From positions 2,667 through 26,580 of the forward strand of contig DDII01000101.1 in NCBI GenBank assembly GCA_002338445.1: a DNA stretch of 23,914 nucleotides, written 5' to 3'. Shown piece after piece: positions 1 to 6,418 of the stretch. This DNA is from Cellvibrionales bacterium UBA1854 (GTDB lineage: Bacteria > Pseudomonadota > Gammaproteobacteria > Pseudomonadales > Porticoccaceae). Position 1 is the stretch's first letter; each line of letters opens with the position of its first letter. A model generated the notes under the pieces. The model saw only the letters and a program-made list of their open reading frames with translations. It ran no database searches and had not been told where the DNA came from. The translations under genes were made by a program, and so were the position numbers.

Positions 1-540
1 TTCTCATGGCCAAAACGACCGGATCAGACAGTACTCAACCGTTATGATGCCGACTATGACCCCCTGTTTCCTTTCGGCTTCGGGCTGACATACAGCGATA
101 TAGACGTGCTAGGTGAGTTAGTCACGGATGGTGTAATGGATTCACAGGCCAGTGTATCTTTTTCTGCACCGGGTCTCATTGAGGCGGAAAACTACTCAAA
201 TATGTATGGCGTTCAAGTGGAAAGTACCTCTGATACCCTAGGGGGGTCCAATGTTGGATATATGGACCCAGGTGATTGGGTGGAATACAGAATTGATGTT
301 GTTGAGGAGGGTGACTATACAGTTGAGTATCGGTTGGCGAGTTTTGGTGGTAGTGACGGTTTTGTGGTGCGTTTGAATAATAAAAATATAGACTCGCAAA
401 CCGTAACTAATACGGGTGGCTGGCAGGATTGGGTAACTCAAACCAGTAAGATAAGGCTGGTCGCTGGCCAAAATGTTCTCAGACTAAACGCAGTAAGTGG
501 TGGTTGGAATATTAACTGGATCCGGTTTGTTGAGGAATAA
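1..540 (+). CDS. GH3 family glycoside hydrolase, C-terminal end with CBM6-like module (partial, 5' truncated)
   Basis: The reading frame is open from base 1, so this is the 3' end of a longer gene. The first ~30 codons encode the tail of a GH3 C-terminal domain: a Tyr-Asp-Ala-Asp stretch followed by PLFPFGFGLTY, the closing motif of beta-glucosidase-like GH3 enzymes. A carbohydrate-binding module of the CBM6 type follows directly, from about base 170. It shows IEAENYS near its start, GYMDPGDWVEY in the middle, and a closing NWIRF strand. GH3 enzymes remove terminal glucose or other sugars from beta-glucans and oligosaccharides; CBM6 modules hold the enzyme on polymeric beta-glucan or xylan. 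The product is likely exported, but its signal peptide would lie outside the window. An ATG at base 106 is internal and not the real start. No clear hairpin terminator follows the stop. Exact substrate is unknown; family assignment is firm. Confidence 0.88.
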   Translation, partial: FSWPKRPDQTVLNRYDADYDPLFPFGFGLTYSDIDVLGELVTDGVMDSQASVSFSAPGLIEAENYSNMYGVQVESTSDTLGGSNVGYMDPGDWVEYRIDVVEEGDYTVEYRLASFGGSDGFVVRLNNKNIDSQTVTNTGGWQDWVTQTSKIRLVAGQNVLRLNAVSGGWNINWIRFVEE

Positions 541-681
541 CCGTGGTATTGATGCAATTAAGCTTCCATCATTATCAATTCAGTACAAATTTAAAGAGTA
601 GTATTTTTTTGGAAGGTTTGCTCCTCATGTTAGAGCTTGAATTATTTGTAGTTAGCCTGTTCATGATGATCTGTTATTTCT

Positions 682-710
682 TTGATCCATTGTGACTGTA
701 TCGATATACT
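682..710 (+). promoter_or_regulatory. Putative sigma70-type promoter of the coiled-coil / MORN operon
   Basis: TTGATC (682-687), a 17-base spacer and TATACT (705-710) form a well-spaced -35/-10 pair. Transcription would begin near 717 and leave a 5' leader of about 110 bases before the start codon at 827. The leader contains a small hairpin (stem 780-785 with 789-794, three-base loop). The match was made by eye and is unverified. Confidence 0.5.
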
Positions 711-826
711 AAATCTATTAGTTGTGATGAAATCTTTTTTACTACATTGGCAGTCATTATTTTTCTGTAGAAAAGAAAAAGCTGCGCTGCAGTTGATGTT
801 GTAACTTAATAATGTGAGGGGTAAAG

Positions 827-1543
827 ATGGAAAGTATCGGTATGAAGACAAAGTCGCTGTCAGAGGAACAGAAAAATATTAGCGACATCAGAACTGTCGT
901 TTTAAGTAATAAAGCATCACTGTACCAATCGCGCGCCATGATTGAAGAAAATCGCATGATGATCTTGAGTAACTACGCCGCGGCTTTCATGGGGAATCGG
1001 CAGTTAGCAAACCATAATACTGAGGAAATTTTTGCAAATCGGAAAGCTATCTTAGAGTCATTTGAGACTAAAAACGAGATTGAGGCTGAAAGTATTCGGG
1101 CAAAAATAAGTAATGCAGAATTAACTTTTTTACAGAACCGTGCCTCACTCAACACCGCAGTTTTGAGCATAAGCGAAGAAATGGCAAGAATAAACGCAAG
1201 CCTTATAAAGATTAACAACAAAATAATGGAGGCGAACGAAAAAATTGTTGCATTCAACTCGGGCCAAATTAATATCAATTCTCAATTATTAAAAGGAACA
1301 TCAGGAGAATTAGAGGCCACTTCCGAGGAAAATGCCCGATTAAAATCTGAAAATAAGGCGCTTATAGAGGAGGTTGCGTCTGAATCACATGAACAGTCCG
1401 AACGAATTATGGAGATATTGGGGGCCTCAATTGCAAATGCTGAGGCTCTTTCGGAAAATAAAAATACCATATCGGCAAGGCGTGATGAGATTCTGAAAAA
1501 CAGAGGATCGTACCTGAAAAATAGACAACATATCAATTTTTAA
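827..1543 (+). CDS. Hypothetical protein with an asparagine-ladder heptad repeat (coiled coil)
   Basis: I do not recognise this 238-residue protein as a named family. It has no signal peptide or membrane segment and looks almost wholly helical. About 11% of residues are Asn, and many recur every seven residues: positions 28, 42 and 49; 57, 64 and 71; 123, 130, 137, 144 and 151; 169 and 176; 204, 211, 225 and 232. Ser or Arg fills some gaps (35, 78, 218). A hydrophobic residue usually precedes each Asn by three (IEEN, ILSN, IFAN, MEAN, VAFN, ILKN). With the hydrophobic at core position a, Asn falls at core position d. Arg often follows the Asn (42/43, 57/58, 71/72, 225/226, 232/233). Asn at d is known from trimeric autotransporter adhesin stalks, where it lines the core and binds anions; whether that applies here is inference. 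The start has GTGAGGGG five bases upstream. The next gene begins 40 bases after the stop, suggesting an operon. Confidence 0.8.
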   Translation: MESIGMKTKSLSEEQKNISDIRTVVLSNKASLYQSRAMIEENRMMILSNYAAAFMGNRQLANHNTEEIFANRKAILESFETKNEIEAESIRAKISNAELTFLQNRASLNTAVLSISEEMARINASLIKINNKIMEANEKIVAFNSGQININSQLLKGTSGELEATSEENARLKSENKALIEEVASESHEQSERIMEILGASIANAEALSENKNTISARRDEILKNRGSYLKNRQHINF

Positions 1544-1583
1544 CTCGTTTGAGGAAAATAGTTTTGGTTGAAAGGGTAGTTTT

Positions 1584-2285
1584 ATGAGTGATCACCGGAA
1601 CCCATCTTCACCTGTCCACATTACCTTTGAGAGTAATCTTAAAAGTGACGCAGATGAGCTTGCCGCCCTTGCTGTCGCGAAGAGTAAGTTGAGTGAGCAA
1701 ATTAAAGCGGAAAACGCTGTTAACCAACGCATGTCATTCCATAATGGGAATTCTTATGAGGGAGAAATGTTAAACGGTTCTTATCATGGCAGAGGGACGT
1801 TTAAATGGTCTGGGGGAGCGGTTTATGAAGGTAACTGGGTTCATGGAAAACGCAATGGCGAGGGCACTTATAGGCATCCCAGCGGAGCACTATATAGTGG
1901 TGGTTGGCGTGACGACAAGCGTCATGGCGTCGGCAATTATAAATATCCGGACGGCTCTGTTTATGAGGGAGATTGGTTAGCGGGTAAACGTACTGGGAAA
2001 GGTAAATCCTCTTATATCAACGGTGCTGTATATGAGGGAGAGTTTGTCGATGGTAAACGTCATGGGGAGGGGAGGTCATCATTTGTCAATGGTGATTCTT
2101 ATGAGGGTGGATGGATCCAAAACCAGATGAGTGGATTTGGCAAGTATGTTTGTAAAAATGGAGAGTTCTACGAAGGTCACTTCACTTCGGGTAAGAGGCA
2201 TGGTGAAGGCAGATATGTATTTAAGAATCAGTCGTCGATTGAGGGTAGATGGGTTGAGGGCATACACCAAAAGCAAAAGCGATAA
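1584..2285 (+). CDS. MORN repeat protein (seven full repeats plus one partial)
   Basis: This 233-residue protein is built from MORN repeats (membrane occupation and recognition nexus). Repeat starts fall at residues 58, 81, 104, 127, 150, 173, 196 and 219, an exact 23-residue period. Each begins Y-E/S-G-x-W/F and most contain a GKRxGxG turn; the last is cut short after its first strand and ends in a basic tail (QKQKR). Residues 20-49 look helical (ELAALAVAKSKLSEQIKAEN) and may form a short coiled coil that docks onto the upstream helical protein. MORN repeats fold into long beta-hairpin ladders that bind proteins or lipids and often dimerise. No enzyme domain, signal peptide or membrane segment is present, so the protein is probably a cytoplasmic scaffold. 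AAAGGG lies about seven bases before the ATG. It is probably cotranscribed with the gene ending at 1543. Family is certain; role is unknown. Confidence 0.92.
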   Translation: MSDHRNPSSPVHITFESNLKSDADELAALAVAKSKLSEQIKAENAVNQRMSFHNGNSYEGEMLNGSYHGRGTFKWSGGAVYEGNWVHGKRNGEGTYRHPSGALYSGGWRDDKRHGVGNYKYPDGSVYEGDWLAGKRTGKGKSSYINGAVYEGEFVDGKRHGEGRSSFVNGDSYEGGWIQNQMSGFGKYVCKNGEFYEGHFTSGKRHGEGRYVFKNQSSIEGRWVEGIHQKQKR

Positions 2286-2381
2286 GATCTAGAATTAAAA
2301 AGTATCCATGCGGTTTATGCTTATTCAGACGGAGGTAAAGAAGCACTTGTTTGGGGGCTTATCGGAAGCTGTTCCAACTTA

Positions 2382-3431
2382 TTACGTGCTCTCTGTCTTA
2401 AAGACTGCAGCCTGATCTAGCTTGAACCTGACTGGTAGTTCGTCCCCGATCGCATGGTCAATCTCATTTGGTGCTAGGCATGACAGTATTTGCCCGTCTG
2501 CCATGGCAAGATGATAAAGGTAATTGGCTCCCTGAAAGAGCTTTTCTACAATGAATAGCGGATGTCCTTTCTTTTTATCAAATATCACTAGATCTGGTCG
2601 GATCAGCAACTTAATGCGACCTCCATTTTTTCCCGACCATTGCTTACTTGATAATTTACCCCAACCATTCAATAAGTTGCCAGCTGCATCAACTTCAAGA
2701 TTTATAAGTTTACCCGCTCCAATGAAATCCGCAGCAAAGATTGATACTGGATAGTGATATAAATCTCTAGGCGAACCTATTTGCGCAACGGATCCCTGAT
2801 CTAGTAATACGATCTGATCAGACATCGCAAAGGCCTCATCCTGATCATGGGTCACCATTAGTGCGGTGATTCTTCGTCTTTTTAACAATGAGCGAACCTC
2901 AGCTGCAAGCTTACTTCGCCGCACACTATCAAGGTTAGAGAATGGTTCATCGAGCAAAAGGATCTCTGGATCTGGTGCGAGGGCTCTCGCTAGAGCTACC
3001 CGCTGCTGTTGACCACCGGAGAGTTCATGAGGATATCGCTGCGCAAGTGACTGTAGTGAAATCAGATCAAGCATTTCTGTTATTCTAATAGCTGTTTGCT
3101 CTTTAGTTGCTTGTGTGAGACCAAAACCAATGTTTTGTTGGACTGTTAGATGAGGGAATAAAGCAAAATCCTGAAAGACCATTCCAACGGAGCGCTGCTC
3201 AGGCGGCTGCCTGAAGCTTGGTGTACTTATAATGTTACCTTTTAACTTTATTTCACCATCGAGGATCGGTTCGAACCCCGCTATTGCACGAAGTAAACTT
3301 GTTTTCCCACAACCTGAGGGTCCCAGTAAACAGCCGATTTCGCCCTTAGGTAGGGCAAAAGATACATTAGTAACTGCTGCAGTATTAGAATATTTGATAC
3401 TTACTCGATTGAGAGACAATTGTTCACTCAT
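2382..3431 (-). CDS. fbpC: Fe3+ ABC transporter, ATP-binding protein
   Basis: This is the ATPase of a ferric-iron importer, which powers uptake across the inner membrane from the cytoplasmic face. The 349 residues contain every nucleotide-binding motif: Walker A GPSGCGKTS (Lys43), the Q-loop in VFQDFALFPH, the ABC signature LSGGQQQR, Walker B ILLLDEP and the switch His in VTHD. An extension of about 110 residues after the ATPase domain resembles the TOBE-like regulatory region of the FbpC/AfuC/CysA/PotA group. The ATG lies one base beyond the stop of the permease gene, so translation is probably coupled. Sequence motifs alone could also fit other CysA/PotA-type importers. The iron assignment rests on the fused two-domain permease, the IdiA/FutA-type binding protein and the upstream Fur box. 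The gene ends about 96 bases from the convergent MORN gene, with no obvious terminator between. Confidence 0.93.
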   Translation of the reverse strand: MSEQLSLNRVSIKYSNTAAVTNVSFALPKGEIGCLLGPSGCGKTSLLRAIAGFEPILDGEIKLKGNIISTPSFRQPPEQRSVGMVFQDFALFPHLTVQQNIGFGLTQATKEQTAIRITEMLDLISLQSLAQRYPHELSGGQQQRVALARALAPDPEILLLDEPFSNLDSVRRSKLAAEVRSLLKRRRITALMVTHDQDEAFAMSDQIVLLDQGSVAQIGSPRDLYHYPVSIFAADFIGAGKLINLEVDAAGNLLNGWGKLSSKQWSGKNGGRIKLLIRPDLVIFDKKKGHPLFIVEKLFQGANYLYHLAMADGQILSCLAPNEIDHAIGDELPVRFKLDQAAVFKTEST

Positions 3432-3432
3432 A

Positions 3433-5091
3433 CTAGTTTTTATCCTGAATGATAATGCGAGTAATTAATAATACAGGCACTAGACCGATAGCGACAATCG
3501 ATAATGCAGGTAGTGCCGCATCCATTAATTGCTCCTCTGAGGCTAGCTCATATGTGCGTATGGCTAGTGTATTGAAATTAAATGGTCGTAAAATTAATGT
3601 GATTGGCAGTTCTTTTAAAACCTCCACAAAGACTAAAAGTAGTGCTGTAAACAAACTTGGTCGCAGGATAGGCAAATGGATGCGTGATAACAAATGCGAT
3701 GGGGAGGCCCCTAACGAGAGAGCAGATTCATCCAGATGTGGTTTTATGGTGGACATTCCAGACTCTATGACTTGTAAAGATATGGAGAGGAAGCGCGCGA
3801 GATATGCAAACAGAAGAATTCCTAGCGTGCCACTAAAAATTAGTCCCAAACTGTTATCGATCCATAACACACTGAGTTCATTAATTTTCTGGTCTAACCA
3901 GCCCGCTGGTAACATGATGCCCACAGCGATGACTGTGCCAGGAACAGCATATCCGAGTTTAACTACTTCTGTTTGTACCAGCTCTCGATTTCCTCCAAAA
4001 CGGCGTTTGACGAATGATAGAAATAACGCAAAAACGAGGCAAATAACAGATGCAGCTATAGCGAGTGTTATACTGTTCAAAAGGAGATGAAAGAAATCCG
4101 CTTTCTCAACTTTTTGCCAATAATTTATTGCCCACAATAAAAGTTGTGTTGCAGGTAGAAGGAATCCCATGATTATGGGAAAACTTAGGAAAACTATTGC
4201 GCTGGCCGCATGCCATTTTTTTAATGGGATTAATTTAGTTTTTGCATGCGCAAAATTCTGATAATACCTTAGCTTATTTCTTGATTCCCTCTCAAGAAAA
4301 ATTAAAGAGAGAACAAAGACGAGTAGAAATGCACATAATTGGGCGGCAGTGAGAAGCTCTCCCAAACCTTGCCAAGTCCTAAATATTCCTGTAGTGAACG
4401 TGTTTACTCCAAAGTATGACACAGCTCCATAGTCTGCCAGCGTTTCCATCAGGGCAAGGCTTAGTCCGGCAATAATTGCTGGCCGAGCGAGAGGGAGAGA
4501 AACGCAAAAAAATGAATTCCATGGGCCGCGGCCTAAATTTCGACTGGATTCAAGAGTGGTGAGCGATTGGCCTGCGAATGCTACACGTGCCAAAAGGTAA
4601 ACATACGGGTAAAGAACCAGAGATAACATGCAAATAGCGCCCCCTAATGACCGAATTTGGGGAAAATAATAATCTCCGTATTCCAACCCAAATGTAGATC
4701 GAATCAAAGTCTGCAGTATTCCAAAGGAATCAAAGATACCTGAATAGGTGTAAGCTATTATGTAAGCCGGCATAGCCATTGGAAGCAGTAGAGCCCAACT
4801 TAACAACCTACGTCCTGGGAACTCACATAATGCACTAAGCCATGCTGAACTTACCCCCAACCCTAAGGTCCCGATCCCGACCCCAAAAACTAGAAGCGAT
4901 GTGTTTATAATATACTCTGTTAATAGAGTGTCACTTAAGTGCTGCCATGTGTTACTGAAAGGTTGTGCCAAGCTCGCCATTATGAGAAATAGTGGCATTG
5001 CTAATATCGCAGTAAGGCAGGTGGCCATGTTACGCAAGGTCAGCCAGCGAGAACTATGGGCCGCAGAGACTGTGGTAGGTGTTATTTCCAA
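3433..5091 (-). CDS. fbpB: Fe3+ ABC transporter permease (two fused transmembrane domains)
   Basis: At 552 residues this is the fused double permease typical of FbpB/SfuB, with two homologous halves of about six membrane segments each. Each half carries an EAA loop that docks onto the ATPase: one reads ESSRNLGRGPWNSFF...LPLARPAI and the other ESALSLGASPSHLLSRI..LPILRPSL. The product forms the inner-membrane channel for Fe3+ delivered by FbpA. The given start is a TTG at 5089-5091, overlapping the last ten bases of fbpA with only a weak GAG upstream. An ATG at residue 22, just before the first membrane helix, is a shorter alternative. The gene stops one base before fbpC. Function is clear; the exact start is not. 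Confidence 0.92.
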   Translation of the reverse strand: MEITPTTVSAAHSSRWLTLRNMATCLTAILAMPLFLIMASLAQPFSNTWQHLSDTLLTEYIINTSLLVFGVGIGTLGLGVSSAWLSALCEFPGRRLLSWALLLPMAMPAYIIAYTYSGIFDSFGILQTLIRSTFGLEYGDYYFPQIRSLGGAICMLSLVLYPYVYLLARVAFAGQSLTTLESSRNLGRGPWNSFFCVSLPLARPAIIAGLSLALMETLADYGAVSYFGVNTFTTGIFRTWQGLGELLTAAQLCAFLLVFVLSLIFLERESRNKLRYYQNFAHAKTKLIPLKKWHAASAIVFLSFPIIMGFLLPATQLLLWAINYWQKVEKADFFHLLLNSITLAIAASVICLVFALFLSFVKRRFGGNRELVQTEVVKLGYAVPGTVIAVGIMLPAGWLDQKINELSVLWIDNSLGLIFSGTLGILLFAYLARFLSISLQVIESGMSTIKPHLDESALSLGASPSHLLSRIHLPILRPSLFTALLLVFVEVLKELPITLILRPFNFNTLAIRTYELASEEQLMDAALPALSIVAIGLVPVLLITRIIIQDKN

Positions 5092-6116
5092 CCAGCTCGA
5101 TCCATCGCCTTGATAGCGGCTACATTTTGGCGTCCGAGCTCAGACACGTTGACTTGGCTGGCTTTGAAAGCGCCCCAAGACTTCAAGATATTATTTAACT
5201 CGATGCCATCACGAAGGGGAAATTCATTGTTGACTTGAGCATACCACTTTTGACTTTCGTCACTTGTTAAAAAAATGATGAGGTTAGTTGCAAGGTCTGG
5301 GTTAGAGGACGATTTGGTGATGCCAACTCCTGAAATATTAATATGCGTCCCCTGCTGGTTTTGATCTGGCCAAAATAGAGCTACATTTGATGCTGCTGCC
5401 ACCTCGACCGGATCCTCGGAGCTGAGCATACCAGCCAAGTAATAACTGTTTACGAGAGCGATGTCACACTCGCCCGCTGCGACGGCTTTAATTTGATCTC
5501 TATCACCACCCGATGGATTACGAGCAAAGTTTTTTACTAAACCTTCAAGCCAAGCCGAAGTAAATTCGATACCATAAGATGTTAACATCCCAGCTACTAA
5601 TGATTGGTTGTAAATATTGCTTGATGAACGGACGCAGATTTTTTTAAGCCACTTAGGGTCCGATAGTGCTTCGTAGGTAGATAATTGATTTTGAGTGACT
5701 CGTTCTCGAGAGTATACAATTACGCGAGCGCGAATACTAAGTCCGAACCATTGATCGTCTTTACTACGCAAATGCGAAGGAATATTTTTATTTAGAGCTT
5801 TTGAAATCATTGGCTGCAGGAGTCCAGCGCGCTGTGCTCTATAGAGGCGTCCGGCATCTACGGTCAACAAAAGATCAGCAGGTGAATAAATTCCTTCGCT
5901 TTTGAGGCGAGCGATAAGAGAATCTCCTGTGCCGGTGATAAGATTTATTTTGGTTCCAGTATTTTTACTGAATTGATCCAAAAGAGGTTTTATGAGAGCC
6001 TCTTTTCTAGCTGAGTAAATGTTTAGTTCCTTAACAAAGGTGTTGGAATTATAACCCATGCCATGTGCTGAATTTACAATGCATAAAAACGATAGAATAA
6101 TCCAAATACTCTTCAT
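5082..6116 (-). CDS. fbpA: Fe3+ ABC transporter periplasmic substrate-binding protein
   Basis: This protein captures ferric iron in the periplasm and passes it to the FbpB permease. I place the start at the ATG at 6114-6116, giving 344 residues. The resulting N-terminus (MKSIWIILSFLCIVNSAHG) is a classical Sec signal peptide, while the in-frame ATG at 6156-6158 would add 14 residues and lies inside the Fur box. The mature protein opens with LNIYSARKEALIKPLL, followed by the ITGTGDSLIARL and DLLLTVDAGRL segments common to the IdiA/FutA/FbpA family. A Tyr-Tyr pair (NSYYLAG, about residues 223-224) matches the iron-ligand tyrosines of that family. The gene heads the fbpABC operon and overlaps fbpB by ten bases. 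The ribosome-binding site is weak (GGTAAAG). Confidence 0.93.
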   Translation of the reverse strand: MKSIWIILSFLCIVNSAHGMGYNSNTFVKELNIYSARKEALIKPLLDQFSKNTGTKINLITGTGDSLIARLKSEGIYSPADLLLTVDAGRLYRAQRAGLLQPMISKALNKNIPSHLRSKDDQWFGLSIRARVIVYSRERVTQNQLSTYEALSDPKWLKKICVRSSSNIYNQSLVAGMLTSYGIEFTSAWLEGLVKNFARNPSGGDRDQIKAVAAGECDIALVNSYYLAGMLSSEDPVEVAAASNVALFWPDQNQQGTHINISGVGITKSSSNPDLATNLIIFLTSDESQKWYAQVNNEFPLRDGIELNNILKSWGAFKASQVNVSELGRQNVAAIKAMDRAGWK

Positions 6117-6142
6117 GGTGCGCTTTACCAACGGGTTGAGAA

Positions 6143-6162
6143 CGGTAATTATTCTCATTTAC
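6143..6162 (-). promoter_or_regulatory. Fur box of the fbpABC operon
   Basis: Read on the minus strand, TGAGAATAATTACCG (6157 down to 6143) matches 12 of the 14 defined positions of the 7-1-7 Fur consensus TGATAATnATTATCA. The 19-base window 6162-6144 matches the classical Fur box at 14 of 19 positions. It overlaps the likely -10 element, so Fur with Fe2+ would block transcription when iron is plentiful. The counts were made by eye. Confidence 0.72.
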
Positions 6163-6175
6163 GCAGAGAATGCAA
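6148..6175 (-). promoter_or_regulatory. Putative promoter of fbpABC
   Basis: On the minus strand, TTGCAT (6175-6170), a 16-base spacer and AATAAT (6153-6148) form a plausible sigma70 promoter. The -10 lies wholly inside the Fur box. The -35 is a weak match. Transcription would begin around 6141, leaving a short leader of about 25 bases before the ATG at 6116, which also favours that start over the one at 6158. Confidence 0.42.
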
Positions 6176-6418
6176 GTAGAGGCGTTTTTACCGCGTAACT
6201 TTTAAATTATTCCACCTAAACATACCCCTGTTGTGCTAATAGCACTAATGGTTAGAATTGTTTAGAACTTTGTTATTGTTTAAGGCGTTAGTTTAACCAG
6301 AGTATAGATTCAGGTTATCAGTTGATAGTGAAAAACTGTTAGACCCTTGTATTAAAATCGCGCTTAATAAATGATGATTAGTCCAATTGTAATTACGTAT
6401 AACGAAGGAAGTGTTTGA

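Larger units (their letters stand above)
6117..6418. other. Divergent intergenic region between fbpA and the acyl-CoA dehydrogenase
   Basis: This stretch of 302 bases holds the fbpA promoter and Fur box on its left side. Near its middle is a perfect inverted repeat, GTGCT-AAT-AGCAC (6233-6245), of unknown use. The right side is AT-rich and must contain the promoter of the acyl-CoA dehydrogenase, but no -35/-10 pair there is convincing. GAAGGA (6404-6409) is the ribosome-binding site for the start at 6419. I see no RNA gene or small ORF with support. Confidence 0.6.

Noticed and set aside
549..581. Near inverted repeat ATTGATG ... ATTATCAAT after the GH3 gene, considered as a terminator
   Set aside because: The arms pair imperfectly, the stem is AT-only and no T-run follows at the right distance.
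627..695. A 22-codon hydrophobic ORF with GGAAGG ten bases upstream of its ATG
   Set aside because: It overlaps the -35 of the predicted promoter, has no charged flanks typical of small membrane proteins, and AT-rich intergenic DNA readily yields such ORFs.
2286..2381. Convergent gap between the MORN gene and fbpC, searched for a bidirectional terminator
   Set aside because: Only a four-pair GGAA/TTCC stem with no T-run was found.
3449..4090. A 213-codon ORF antisense to the fbpB permease gene
   Set aside because: It mirrors a convincing permease with both EAA loops; the antisense product has no recognisable domain and odd composition.
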